Positions 1-12,869 of a DNA stretch of 64,000 nt are shown here, one piece after another. Source of the DNA: Crotophaga sulcirostris (taxonomy: Eukaryota; Chordata; Aves; Cuculiformes; Crotophagidae); the NCBI GenBank assembly GCA_013397455.1, contig VYZB01000271.1, positions 886,906 to 950,905 on the forward strand, in the 5' to 3' direction. The stretch's first letter is position 1, and the number at the start of each line of letters is the position of its first letter. Under the pieces are notes generated by a model that did no database searches, was not told where the DNA came from, and worked only from the letters and a program-made list of their open reading frames with translations. The translations under genes were made by a program, and so were the position numbers.

Positions 1-3000
1 TTCATGTGTATGTTACATGTCTGCTTGTATTGTATTGCCACTTGTGTTTTCAGCCATCTTTGCATAGAGAGAAATTCAGAATAAAGAGAGTCCTTAGCAT
101 TCCATTTTAAGCTCTTTTACATTTGGTTCTGGAGTAATGGTTTCAAGTGAGTCTGATATTTTTCACTATTAGCTCTGCGTGTATCACATATTCAGCCTTG
201 CTCTTATTCTGGTATACGTTTACCCTCCTGTCTCTTCTGAATGCTACAACCATGACAGTACGAGGAGATGATCTTGACCGGGCTCTGCTGGTGGAGGGTA
301 ATTAGGTCGTTTCTGGCTAGTACAGAGGTGCATAAGGTTCAGTCTTACGCTGAACAATATTTCTGTTTCTTTCACCCACAGAGCTAAAGAATAGAGACTT
401 TATTGTAAATTCATTTTTTTTTTCCCTGGCATCTGACTATACTTTTCCAATGGTAGACCACTTTTCTTCTCTATTGCTCAGTAGAAGCGATCTGTAAATC
501 ACCTACTAACAAGAACTCCCCATCCCAGTGAAGCCACAGGTTCCGGTTGAGTTTGTTTTATTCAATTTCTTTTTCTCCTGAGAAAAAGAGGATTTTTTTT
601 AGAGAGGGATTGTGTGTTGCCAGAGGAATGGAATTCAGCCACTCATCTGTGGTCAATTTTTGTTTATGGATGTTTCATATCTGTTGGATACCTGTGGTCC
701 TCTCAGCGCAGGAAGTCTGGCTTTGCAATTCTGCTGTGGGTACATTTGTCCTAGGAAAAGCTGTCATGAACAATCATGTAATTATCAAGTTTAATCCATG
801 ACACAGTTTACAGAAGGTCTCTCTATACTCCATACATCAGTTGGAGTTTTTTGTACTTTGTGTAGCAATAGCTTCTTACCTTTCATATATTATAAAATGT
901 TGTTTTTCTTGGCAAAAATGTACGTGATCAATTGTTTATTGGCTGTGTCTTTAATTGTGATAGATCATTGCCAACAGCTGAACCCTTCCTCCTTTTGGCT
1001 TGAGTATCTTGACTGCTCACCATCAGTAAGAAAAACTGCTGTTGGCAGGGCCAACTGCACTTTCATTTCCCCCTTTCCCTTGCCCTCCAGCCAGATAATA
1101 ATGTCAGAGCCTCCCAGCTTTCTTCCCTAATCTGCAGAGAGAGGCTTCCCATGTCCAGAATGCAGAATTCTCATTCTTGTGGAAGAAACAGCTTTATTTT
1201 GCCTTCTGTTCCCACATTTTGGAGTGACAAATGGGAAAGGGAATGATGTTATAAGTCCCCAGAAATATCTGAACCTACTGTTTATCTTAGTGGGAAGTTG
1301 TTGTATCATTGAATTTATGAACAAGCAAGGTGCCTAAAAGTGCAGTTGATGTTCACTGAAAATAACATTTAATTTGGACATGGTAAAAAGTAGTGTTAGT
1401 CCCTCATTTAAAAAACTTCATCTTAATTAAATTCAAGAAGTAAAGGAAATGAATAATAAAAGCTTTTTTATGCTCTACACTCATCTTCTAAAGTACATTC
1501 TAGCACAGAAATGTGAAGAATTAAAATCGTGATTTTGAGTGTTTGGATATCCGTTATTTTTATAACCTGTTTCTTCACATATGAAGCAGTTGTAGTAACT
1601 TTAATTAATGGTAACAGGTAAATAACTTCCCTATTTTGAATCTTCTCCATGTTTTGGAGTGGATCATCACTTGTAGTATTATAACAGTGTTTGATAACAG
1701 ACATTTTATCTCTTAATAATTAAGCATTAATGCCTGTTCATGTTTCAAGCTGTCATTCGTTGTGAAGTTGAAAATTGACTTTTGCATTTGGTATAACTCA
1801 GTCTGCTTCAGCGTCTGTTTTCCATATTAAATATTGTCCTAGGCTAGGAGGCAAAACTAAATACTGAGGAGTTTTGTTGAAACGTAATAAAATCATGAAC
1901 AAATATTCCTGTGGTAACACAATTTAGAAGTGAACCTTAAAAACCTCCTCAAAATTTGAGAAAAACAGTGATTATATACAAGTAAGAAACAGTTATTCCT
2001 GACGTTGGTAATAAATATTGAATGCATTTTTTATTATTTTCTACAGTTACAGGAGGTTGGATGTTTTGAAACAGGTAAAGATGTTAATCCAAAATATGTA
2101 CATAGGCTTCAGAATAGTTGCCTATTGATTCACTAGAATATATTCCTTCTGCACCTTACATTTATACAAAATACTCAGTTTGCTATTAATTATTTTTATT
2201 AAACTTGTAAATGAGTGACAACAGTTATGTGATATAAGCTACTACAAGTATTTCTTTATAATCTTCCTCACGTATATTATTTTAATGCTGATATGAGAAG
2301 GCAAGTAAAACAAGTGTTTGGGGGGGTTCTGGAGATTGAATTTAGATAAATAGCTGTAGTCAGATATTTTTCAAGTTGCCTTGGTTTGCAGAATGGGGTT
2401 AGAAAACTTATAAGAATGCCTTTTCTTTCCAAACCTGGGGATTCGGGGTTGGAAAGAATACAAAAATAATAAGAATAACCAGTCTTGCAGAATTCTGGCA
2501 CTCATGCTTCAGTTCTGGCCAGAATCCAGAAATAGAGAAGGAAATAAAAATGAAAAAAAAAATATATGTAAGGAAAAAAACCAGTATACTTTTCAGATTC
2601 TCAGAAGGTCCTTTTGGCTCCGTTTTTTGGGTGAAAGTCCAATAACCGGAAGGTTTTTCCTCTTGTCCAAGCTGGTTGGTTTATACAGAGCGCAGTGTAG
2701 CTAAGGAAGCCCCGTGTGACACGGGCTGGGCAGGAGCAGTTCCCACCAGTGCTGCTTGGGGGTGGCACTGGACCCTCCAGAGCTTCTAAACAGAAAATGC
2801 TTGATGCACTGGGTGATGGTCCTGACCTCTCCTGCTGGCGACTGACTGGCTTCAGACTGGGGGAATTTCAGAGCCTTCTCTGGCTGTTACCGCTGCGTGG
2901 CAGGAAGAATATGGTGCTCACGAGAGCCAGCACAGAGCGACACGTGCATGAGAGAACAGAGAATCTTAAGTTGTGACCACCCTGCAGCAGCAAATCCCAG

Positions 3001-3172
3001 GCTGTGATTTTCTACTCACCTGGAGCAAATATAGGTGCTTTCCTACAGTACTGTCCTTCCTATGCAATCCTGCCTTGGGCAGAATTTGTAAAAAGACAGC
3101 ACTTAGAAAGAAAGGAAGGGGAAATCAGTATTTGTGTTATGCTCACTCCTGATTTTAGAATGAGGAAATTTT

Positions 3173-3326
3173 AGAATCACAGAGTCATGTAATGGTTTGG
3201 GTTGGAAGGGACCTTAAAGCCCATCCAGTTCCAACTCCTCTGCCACGGGCAAGGACACCTCCCACTGGATCAGGATGCTCAAAGCCCCATCCAGCCTGGC
3301 CTGGAACACCTCCAGGGATGGGGAGG
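3173..3326 (-). mobile_element. CR1 LINE 3'-end fragment (reverse orientation)
   Basis: The + strand reads as the reverse complement of the avian CR1 3' end: an AGAATCACAGAGTC start (from the ATTCTATG-type tail), then GGTTTGGGTTGGAAGGGACC and the block meaning 'summary of the CR1 3' UTR' through CCTCCAGGGATGGGG. This wording of CR1 is characteristic of birds. The copy is a typical 5'-truncated insertion of about 150 bp with no coding capacity. It faces away from SCAPER transcription. Boundaries are good to a few bases at the 3' end and about 10 bases at the truncated end. Confidence 0.93.
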
Positions 3327-3747
3327 TAAATTTTGTTAGGAGGAGTTCTGTTTGACACACTTTACATCACAATTTAATAATGTTACTGTAAATATTTGCT
3401 GAGTAGTGCAATGGACAGTAGCTTATATGTAATGCAGAGAGCCAGAAGTGTCGTATTCACAGAGACTGGATAGGAAAATAATTTTGCAGTTAGATTCTGG
3501 TTTGATAAATCCTTACATATCCAACATTTCATCTGTCAAGGTCACGTATGCAGATGTTGCTGTAATCAGGACGTTAAAGGGGGAGAACTAGTCAAGAGTA
3601 TTGGTTCTATGAATGAGGATTATATGAAGAAGGTGTCCATGAGGACATTTCTTTTCCAGCTGTTGTATTTTATATAGATTGCCGAGGTTCAGAATCGAGT
3701 TTATTGCATGGCTTTCCTCATCCAAACCTAAGGGGAACATACATCAA

Positions 3748-3871
3748 GGTCAGGTCGGATGGGGGCTCTGAGCAACCTGATCTAGCTGAAGATATCCCTG
3801 CTTACTGCAGGGGGATTGGACTGGATGACCTTTAAAGGTCCCTTCCAACTCAACCCATTCCATGGTTCTAT
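3748..3871 (+). mobile_element. CR1 LINE 3'-end fragment (forward orientation)
   Basis: This short 5'-truncated CR1 copy reads in the sense direction. It contains the block around GGGCTCTGAGCAACCTGATC, then TTGGACTGGATGACC, AAAGGTCCCTTCCAACTC and the CCATTCCATGGTTCTAT tail. It represents the same 3' region as the copy at 3173-3326 but in opposite orientation, about 420 bp away. The two are arranged head to head and overlap in consensus content, so they form an imperfect inverted repeat. Confidence 0.92.
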
Positions 3872-3874
3872 ACT

Positions 3875-3896
3875 CAGCTGTATATCAGCTGTATAT
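3875..3896. repeat. 11-bp tandem duplication
   Basis: CAGCTGTATAT occurs twice in direct succession, immediately after the tail of the CR1 copy at 3748-3871. Each unit starts with the E-box CAGCTG. It may be a replication-slippage product linked to the insertion end. Confidence 0.85.
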
Positions 3897-6800
3897 CACA
3901 ACAGACTGGCTGTTCTTGGAGGCACAGGTTCTGCCATCTTCATGAGAGCTGATATCTTATTTTGCTTCACAGTTGATCTCAGCCGTGCAACTCAGAGGAT
4001 GAGTTATCAAGAATGAAAAATGGTGGCAGAAATCTGGTACAGAAGAACGTTACAGCTGGTTCTGTTTTATTCTGAGATAAAAAAGTGACAAAACCACCAA
4101 AATTACTGAATTATACAGGAGTCTTTAAAACAAATCTTTAGAGAAATTGTGCAGTTAAATTGACATTGCTGATGTAGAAACTGAAACTGCAATACACATT
4201 TTTGGTAGGTGTGAATACACATCTTGATAACAGAAGCTTTAATTAGAAGAGAGCCTTTACTTAATAATACTTTGCATTTATAATTACCTAAATACTCCAA
4301 AGACCTGGTGGTTTACTGATGTCAGAACATGCTCAGCATAGCACAGAATGCACCAGCAATGCCCCTTCACCTTTTCATAAAAACAAGTCCAAAACACCTC
4401 TATGGAGAGAGTGAATTGGTGTCAGTAATTCTCACTGCATTTAGCATTTACTTTTATAAAAATAATTAAAAAAATAAAAAGCTTTCCAGAAGTTACTGGG
4501 TTACCCAGTTATTCTGCATTACCTTTATTAGAAATACACACGCCCACATGCCCAAAATGGAATAGTTTCATTATTGCTTAAATAAAAGCATTCAGAGGAT
4601 GACAAAAGTTTGCTTTCTAAGCAGTGCCCTGGCTCCACTCACTTTCATACACGTATGACAACTCCTTTGTGCTGTGTCAACTTGTCCAGCTAGTGGCTGT
4701 GCAAGTAAAATTGCTTATTAATTTCATTATTTCAGGGATTGGACATACTGTGCTTCAGTGTGGCTCTGTGGATTTCAAACCCTTTATTTTTTTCGGGTAA
4801 CTGGTTGGAGTTTACTAAAACGTGGCAATAAATCTTGTAACCCTGCTCTGAAGGTTGCTGTAGCTGCCGCTGTCTTCAGCCATCAGTTGTCATTCAGTAT
4901 CAAGGTGTTGGGTACACCTGGGTCACTCCTGAATGGGTAGGGCTGCCTGACAGGATAGTCCTGCGTGTTGATCTGCATCTTCAGAAAGAGGTTTGTGACA
5001 CAAGGGGTTATTGCTCTGGTCTTGCTGTAATGAGCTTTGTGTTCGGAGCCTGGTGTTAATCCAAACAGCCACATGCGAAGGCTGAGAGCTCTGAGAATCG
5101 TTCACAAAGGTGCTTGAGTTTATTACCAGCCCGTGTGCTGTTGACAGCGAGACCCCTTTTGGCCCTCATGGAATTATCAATGACTGTGCTTGTTGAACCC
5201 TGTAGTGCTCCTCCAGTCACCTGCTAAGCCTCGGGTAGGTTGGGAAAAAGAGTGCCTGCCAAGGGGACACAAGGCTCTGTCTCACTGGTTTGTGCCTGGC
5301 ATAAGCCTGGCACCTGGCACTGCGTTGGCTGTTGCTGTGTGCAGCAGGACAGCAACTGGCTGTGTTCTGCCCCTTCAAGAAGCAGTGTCTGTTTCCAAGC
5401 ACAGTCTGAGCATCATTTTCCACTGTGTTCACTTTGAAGGACGTGGTAAATAGTCTGAAGATCAGATGAACCACAAAAACAGTTTCATTGTTGAACAAAG
5501 ATGTAGAACTACAGTAACAGTCCTTGTTAGTTGTGTAAGCTGTAAGTGCTTCATCTCACCCAGAAGCCACAAGATGAACTGATGGTAACGTGCATGCTGG
5601 GCTATACTGGTTCTGTTGGGAGAGCAGGGATGTACATCTCAAATCCCACTGAAGTAATTCCTTTTTCTTTCATAACTGAGCATCCATGAAATGTCACCAG
5701 TTGAGTACCCTGAAGCTTGGTAGCAAAGCAGAAGTAGTGTACTGGTCTGTTCTGAGGGAGCCCTTTCTTGGCTTAGCTCGGAAAAACTCCAACCCATCAG
5801 TCTCCTGTGACGTCTCAACCTTATGGCCAGGTTTCTGTTTTTTAAAAGGCAATTTAAAGGAAAAGCTATTTTTAAGTGGGTGTTGAGGGTACATATATGT
5901 GAGGAAATCAGAATGAACTGGGGTTTCACAAACAGCACTGGGGTGGGTTTTGTTCTGTGCTGCTGAGGAGTGCTTAACAACTAAAACTTATCAAACCTGG
6001 GGTATTTTGCTGCTCTTGTGCTACTGAATCACACTCAAAGGGGATCAGCCTCCGAGATACCTTCAGAAAGTTTTCCTTTAAGCACTTCTTGCTAAAATCA
6101 AATGCTTAATATTAAGGGAGGGGAAATGCATACAGAAGCTGTTATAATGTCCATGGTTTGAACAACTTGGACGTTACGTTGAGGACGGAATGCTCTGGAG
6201 TACTGGAGGTTACAAAGGGCAGGCAGGGCAGTAGAGTCAAAGTCTGTGCTATGTCTAGAATTCCCTTAGATTATTATGCTTCATTTCTGATGTCAAATAT
6301 GAATTCAGTATTCATTTTGCATTCGTAGAATTTAAGATGGAAATTTCAATTATTATTTTGACCAAATATATATTGCTAGGTTATACTATGCAGCAAAGCT
6401 TTACAAAAACGAAATGGTCGTTTTCCAGGAAATTTCACAGAGTTTTATTTTGTTTTCAACAGGCGTAATATTTTACTGAATCAGTGAAAGGAAATATAGG
6501 TTGTTTTCTGAAGTGTATTGTCTATAAATGTTTTAACACTTCACTTTTTACTTTTAATTTTACGGATACTTACCAAAAAGGAAGAAATAACCACGTCTGA
6601 TTGTGGCAGTAATCATTTTAAGAGATAAATTATCCCAATAAGCAGTGGTGACCTGTGCTTCAGAAAGTGTTCAGTATTTTTCAACAGAAGTAGACTCATT
6701 GTGGCCGTTGTAGTGGTTTGTGGGTCACTTTTAAAGTTGCATTGATTAAATTTATTTAAGTTTCTTGCCAGTGACAAGGCAGAGTCTGAAGTACATTGGT

Positions 6801-7912
6801 AGTTCAGCAGAGGTTCGATTCGGTAATGCACACTTAAATTGAAAAGTAGGTTCAGAAGGGGCAGTCAAGTAGAAATCCTTCCTGGTTGTTGAAATCTAGC
6901 TTGCTGCATAGAGTACTTTGTGTAAATTTCTAACTTGAGAGAACTAAGGAAAAAGAAGGTAGTCAGAAGTCTAGCAGCTGGGGGAGTTTGGAGGGTTGTT
7001 TGCTTTGGGTTTTCGGGGGGAGGAGTTGTTCTCATGTGTTGTTTCTGGATAGTCTGGTCATTGGAATTGTTACAAGCACCTACATGTCCATTTGAGGATA
7101 GCTTAGGTCAGTCAGAATTGAAAACAGCTTCCGGGGAATAGCCTTGTTGGTTATTCATCTCTAAATTATAAATATCTATTTTAAGTGTAGACCTTGGACT
7201 CCATTGGGGTAGTCTGTTCTTTCACTGAAAGTACCTCCGAGGAAACAGGACATTTTTGGTAACACTTTTTCTAAATCATTTATTTAAAATTACACAGTGT
7301 AATGACATTCACTTTTCTCGTATTCCATTATGTAAAAACTGCACTGTTTTGTAATTAAAGCAATTCTTCTGTGGGCAACCAAGATTTTGCCAATATTTCA
7401 GTTAAATGCAAATTTCTTGATGTGAGAGGCAAAGTAATGTTCCCATCAATAAATGGTAACTTAAGTAGTGAATACTTTCACTGTATTTTAACAAAAGTTA
7501 TGAGAAGTTCAGTTTTTCATGAAGAGTGAAAACTATAATCCATGAAGGAATGAGTTCATTTAATGTATCGAGTTACGTTGGTAGGGCAGGGCGTGGGTTT
7601 CATGTAGCTGTAGAAGGCAGCTTGGAGAAGGAAGAGGATGTCAGCTTGGGCTTCATACCTGTTAGATAATGATTTCTTGAGAAAAAGGGACAATATTTAT
7701 TCTCTTCTCTGATTATTCTCCATTAGTACAAAATACCCATGATGTCTTCTCTGCAGTGTGAAATAATCTCTTTCCCAACATGTATTTTAAAATTTTCCTT
7801 TGTTTTCATGACATTTTGTTAAATATTTACTCCCGTTGTTTCCTGGGAAGAGAGTCTGCAATCTCCATCACATGCTGTAACGTTAAATATTTTATTTCCA
7901 TATTTTCTGCAG

Positions 7913-8049
7913 GAGCACCTGTCATTAAAGAAGTACATTGTGGACATTGTGATTGAGAGTTCTGTTCCTGTGGAACCATTAAAAGATGGAGAGGAAAAAC
8001 AAAAAACTAAAAAGAAAGCCAAAAAGCTAAAGGCACGGATGAACTCCAG
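7913..8049 (+). CDS. SCAPER: SCAPER coding exon A (post-zinc-finger, lysine-rich)
   Basis: This 137-nt exon reads in frame from its first base and ends two bases into a codon. The protein begins EHLSLKKYIVDIVIE and contains a strongly basic run (EKQKTKKKAKKLKARM, about 7987-8043). It matches SCAPER just downstream of the zinc finger, where the human protein has nearly the same sequence. SCAPER is a large ER-associated protein first described as a cyclin A/CDK2 partner. It was later reported to link the tubulin-autoregulation factor TTC5 to the CCR4-NOT deadenylase on ribosomes, and human loss causes intellectual disability with retinitis pigmentosa. The acceptor is TTTTCTGCAG|GAG and the donor AG|GTAGTA. 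The exon is not a multiple of three, so skipping it would shift the frame. Confidence 0.95.
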
Positions 8050-11000
8050 GTAGTACAAATTTCTTATTTTTTTTCTTAAAGTTTTGTTCTAAACTTTACC
8101 TTTTGTCCTTTATTATGATTGCAGTGGAAGGCTGAAAAAAATTAAAATTATTTGCTTTGGGAGTGTCTTGAAAATAACACTGATGAGCTTAATTTATGGC
8201 CACTTTCTCTGATTGAGAAAGAAAACTGAATATCGATCTGGAGCCCTTGGTTTCACCTGTTAAGAGCTTTTCTCATAATTGGATGCCAGTGCCCTGCCAA
8301 AACTGTAGCCTCTTCTAGCATACAATAGCATGTTTAAATTTGTGTAAACCATGCCTATTTTTCTTTCTAGCTATTGATTTTTAAATGAAGTATCAAAGAA
8401 AATCAATAGTAATCAACAAATAGAAGTCAGCCTGCTGTAGTGTCAAATCCCATGACTAAATTTAATCATTTCTTGTTGCCTGTCACAACAAAAAGAAAGT
8501 TAAAAATATCTTAAAATGGAAAGTGAGTTGTCAGACCTGCAATTTGTTATTAGTCTAAAAAGTGACATCTGCAAATCAGTATGATATGCAGGATGTGATT
8601 ATGTCATGAGCTGGCAGTGTCAATCTTTATAGCTGAACAGTCCCCAACTGAGGTTAATGGTTAAGTGAATATTGTAACATATTTATCTCTAAAAATATTT
8701 CTCAGAAGGTTAGAATCATTGCTACATATTTTCTCTGGCTTGTTTTTAAGCAAGAAGGATTACAAATAAGAGAACGCCTGAATGTAATTTTAGAGCTACA
8801 GTAAAAATGAGACATATTATTAACTCATAATGTGCTAATAATGGCACATTAGTCTTCAAAACCTGAATAATTTTCTAATGTGTTACTGTATATGATTGTT
8901 TACCTCTTTGGGTAAGGAAATCCACTGTCTGGACACTGCATTAGAAGACATGATTGAAACTGGATAACATATTCTTCCAGGTTTCTGATTGCTCAGGGTG
9001 CAGAGTTATTCATATTACTTGTTGATCTAATGCAGTTATTGGGTCCAATTTGAATTCTTTCTTCAGAGCTGCTTCTGTTTAATTCAGTCAAAGATTTGTC
9101 AGAGCTAGGAAAGCAAGCTCAAAATAATATTAATAGTTCGTTATTGGCACTGAGAGTTGAAAAACTTTTTCAGAACGTTTTGAATTCTAATGTGCCAGAC
9201 TTCTGGGTGAGTCAGCACATTTGTCATCACAAATAATAAGTAAAACAGTAATAAAGGGGGCATCATTTTCCAAAGGTGATGTACTGTGGAAAAATACAAT
9301 GAAAGTCTCAAAATCTCAGAGGAATTATATTGACAAGACATGAAATTTATATTCATTAAGCTTATTTTTAGTTCTGAAGGGTGAATAAACTTTTCAGTGG
9401 GAATACTGTCCTTGAGGATAGATGTGAGTGAAAATGAAGATCTCACCATGAATTTTCTGATGTAAACACAAAAGACTTACTAATAAAAATGTCCAGTAGC
9501 AATGTGAAGCAAAGGTTGTTCCATGGAATTTCAAACAAAAAATTGATGAGGAAAAAATAATCCATTTGGGAAATTAATTTTAGCCATGCAAGGCTTGCCA
9601 GTCTTATACAGTTACGGTAACTGACACTTGAGTAATTGTAATGGGCATGGTAACGACAAATACTGCCTGGATGTTCCTGCATGGAAGCTTATTACTGGTA
9701 AGGTGGGGAGGTCTTCCTTGTGCAGAAACTGAAAGAGGATTATCTTAAGTTACGTTGCTAAAACAATTAAAGCAACAACCTCAGAATCTCAATAGGAAAT
9801 ACTAAATGAAATTCTTTAGGTAATGTCTGATGTGTTTGTGCCCAACAATCTGGACAACACTACTGCCAGATGGCTGGGAGTTTACTGCTCAAAGTCCACT
9901 CAAAACTCAGGTGGAATACGTGGTTAAAGTACTTAAAAATTAGTTTATTGAGGATGATTTGAAGGTGAAGAGCATTTGGTGTCTGTAATTCATAGTTGCA
10001 CAGGTGTTATCAGATTATCTACAAACCATGTTTTAGTACATATTTGCAGCTACTCCTCTCTCTAGAAAAAGGAATAGTTAACATAACCCCTTACACCTCA
10101 ACACTTGAAATCACACATTCGTTTCAGTTTCTAGGAAGCTGCAATGTTTTGAAATTGAGAAAAATAAGTTACGGCATTCAAATAGGTTCCTGTTGCTCTC
10201 CTGAGTTTCTAGATCTTAAATCACTATTACAGTATCAAAGCAATGAAGGGCAAAGGGGAATGAGGGGACAGATTGTGATCAATGGGTTATTAGATATGTT
10301 CAGAAGTTTTGTTAGTCTTATTAATAATATTTATAACCCCAAGCCATTAAACTGGTGCTATAGTAATGTCTGATATATAGTGAGGTAAATTATCTCAGGT
10401 TAACAGGTACGAGCTGCTATCAGAAGAATACTTTGGTACCTGCATGGCAAAAGAAGGCTTGATGAAGACTGACCTCGAGTGGTAGAGGTGTAGTTACCAG
10501 CTAGGAAGTGTATACAGTGGCAATGTGCTTTGTGATGGGTGTAAAGTGCTCCAGTCCCGCTCGTTTAGTAACGGATATTTTAGGTGATCATTCACATTTG
10601 ACTGACTTGTCTGTATGAAACTCAAAGCTGAGATGTGTTGTTTCTGGCTAAGAGGCAGGGAAGAAGGCAAAAGGTTAATAAAGGAATCTCACCTTCATGT
10701 TTAATACTAAATTTAGTTGTGATTAATAGCTTTATTAATGATCCACAAATCAGAGCTAGTGGTAATGTAACAATATTTGTGTGTAACCTAAGTTGCATGG
10801 GTTAAGGAAGCCAAAGGGAAATTTGAGTAGTTTTGGAAAATTTGATCCACTTGGGTGAGCAGAAAATATAAAGAAGTGTGCACCATATATAGGAATGAAA
10901 TCTCTACTAAATTATTTATGCAGTGCAGCAACAAAGCACATTTCCCATTGGAAGCCGTTGTCAAAGTCTTTAGATTTGAAAAAAACAATTGGGCATTTGT

Positions 11001-12227
11001 AAAGTTGGCAAGAATGTCAGCTGACAGCAGTTAGCATTCAGAATACCTTGGAAATTAATGGGAAACACCAGTCTTATTGGGGAGAGTTATCCAGAGGCAG
11101 ACTTTTTTCTGCTTCTGTCTGGGAGGGGCTTTTGGTGCTTTGCTCTGGGGCTTGTCCTGGCTGCCCTGGTAGAGACAGATCATGTATCTGGTCACAGATT
11201 GAGCCCAGCATGCCAGGGAAGTTTCTTTCAAGTGTGCGTGCAGAGTGGTTTTGAAGCATTTTCTGAACCATAAATGGTGGTGTGCCTTGTTCATCTGAAA
11301 ATGCAACCTCAAGAGGCTTGAACAGCAGATCTCCCTAAAGTCCCTAGAGATCTATGTTGCATCTACAAAGACTTCATTCCAGAATAAAAAGCAAAAGAGC
11401 AATTTAACTGATCAAATGTTTTTAACGGATAAATGCACTTACTGTCTGCTGAATGTCTCTTCATCACAGGGCTCTATCTCTGAGAACTGAATTGTTCTGC
11501 ATCACTGTAGTGTCTGGATTAGTTTTACTTTGTGTGTGTGTGGCGTTATAAACGGTTCAGGATTACCTCTGTGTATCCTGTTTGGGTTGGTGATGGTTTT
11601 CACCTGTTGGCACAGGCTGGCCAGAGTCAAAACAAGCAATGGAAAAAACCATCTTGTCTACCTCTTCCTACTTTCTGGCGTAAGGCCAGTGTAAATAGTG
11701 TTTTTAAGAGACTAAAGGTTTGTGTTTCTATTTCTAGCAGTAAAGCAGTCATTCCTGGAGGTATTTACTTCTAGGCTGTGTGTCTAACAAGGTTCATTAT
11801 GTTACAATACAGTCATTGGTTACATAAAAAATACTCCTGAACCTGTAAATATAACAAATTATTTGGATGTTAATTGTAGTCTCTGTGATGTCTAAATTAC
11901 TAATATTGTCATCAGCTGAATATGATAATTTCATAATAAGCACTAGGTTACAGAGGTTGTTTTATATGTCACTTGTACCATTTCTGCCATTTGGTAAGTC
12001 AACTTAAATGCCCCATTTGTGTACTGATGTTGTTCTAAAGTAGTATGATTATGTGTAAATTGTTAACCATCAATAGTTAGGTGTCAGTATGGATTAGGGC
12101 AGAATTGACGGAAATGTCATGCGTTAATATGAAATAGAAAAAAAACAAAGGTTAAAATTATCTCACTGGTATTACATACGGTACACTTTAGACAATAGTC
12201 AATAATAATGAATATTTTCTCCTCCAG
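8050..12227 (+). other. SCAPER: SCAPER intron between exons A and B (4.2 kb)
   Basis: The donor is GTAGTA and the acceptor CTCCTCCAG. The interior is AT-rich and unique-looking. I saw no CR1 or other recognisable repeat, no RNA gene and no convincing extra exon. The joined exons are in phase, and known SCAPER proteins have no insertion at this junction. Short open frames near 9141-9682 and 9996-10373 lack splice context or family features. A small 8-bp hairpin lies at 8828-8851. Confidence 0.85.
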
Positions 12228-12293
12228 GGCAAAGGAATATGAGAGTTTAATGGAAGCAAAAAATGCCGTCTCTGATTCCCCATTTAAAGCCAA
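12228..12293 (+). CDS. SCAPER: SCAPER coding exon B (66 nt)
   Basis: The first G completes an AGG codon begun in exon A. The exon then reads AKEYESLMEAKNAVSDSPFK and ends two bases into a lysine codon. The match to SCAPER is strong: the EYESLME and SDSP(F/Y)KAK blocks are shared with the human protein. The acceptor is CTCCTCCAG|G and the donor AA|GTAAGC. At 66 nt with symmetric phase, this is one of two exons in the window that could be skipped without shifting the frame. It continues the basic, probably helical segment started in exon A. Confidence 0.93.
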
Positions 12294-12869
12294 GTAAGCA
12301 TTTAACTTTACATATTTTAGACATACGCTCTTTTTTCTCCCTGTCTGTAGCAGAAGTGCTTCTGAAATTTCCAGTGGAGCAGCTGTGGTAAGGTTGCCAC
12401 TCAATCTTGAATTACAGATCAGTTTCTAATACAAAAGGTCAGCCCGTTATAAATGCAATTTTTTCTGAAGGCACTGTTTGTCTTAAACCATGTAAATTGT
12501 AGTAGTAAAGAGAACACATGCTCATCCTTTTCTTAACAGGAAGCGAGGAGGTTCCAGCTTTGTACTTCCAAGACTGCTGGTGAAAATTCAGCACTGGAGT
12601 ACTGGGGCTGGAAATCTTATGTTTGGCCTCCATTTGACCAAAACCAAAGGTTCATATGGTGATAGTACAGTTATTCTAAGATATCTTAATCTGGCACTGA
12701 GCTTTTTAAAGAATAGGCCATTTTATTGTGTAACATAAAGCACAGTTGAAAACAGTGGATGGTAAGATTAAAACAAGACCTATTATCCTTGCCAGATTCT
12801 TCCACCTTAGTTTGAAAATGAAAATTACTCAGCATTCCCTTTGATTCCACTGAAACTGGTTAGCAAAGG

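Larger units (their letters stand above)
1..7912 (+). other. SCAPER: SCAPER intron, 3' part (left edge open)
   Basis: This is non-coding DNA upstream of the first recognised exon. I looked for the preceding SCAPER exon, which in known orthologues encodes a C2H2 zinc finger followed by an acidic stretch, and found nothing like it in any forward frame. That exon should therefore lie left of the window, making this intron longer than 7.9 kb. Open frames here are short, without family resemblance, and occur on both strands. The only clear content is two CR1 fragments near 3.2 and 3.8 kb plus a small tandem duplication. The intron ends with a good acceptor (TTTTCTGCAG) at 7903-7912. Confidence 0.8.

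Noticed and set aside
1..7912. Search for the SCAPER zinc-finger exon
   Set aside because: No frame with the expected C-x2-C and H-x-H pattern followed by an acidic end was found. It should lie upstream of the window.
7819..8058. Reverse open frame over exon A
   Set aside because: It is the antisense shadow of the lysine-rich SCAPER exon; AAA/AAG codons become TTT/CTT on the other strand.
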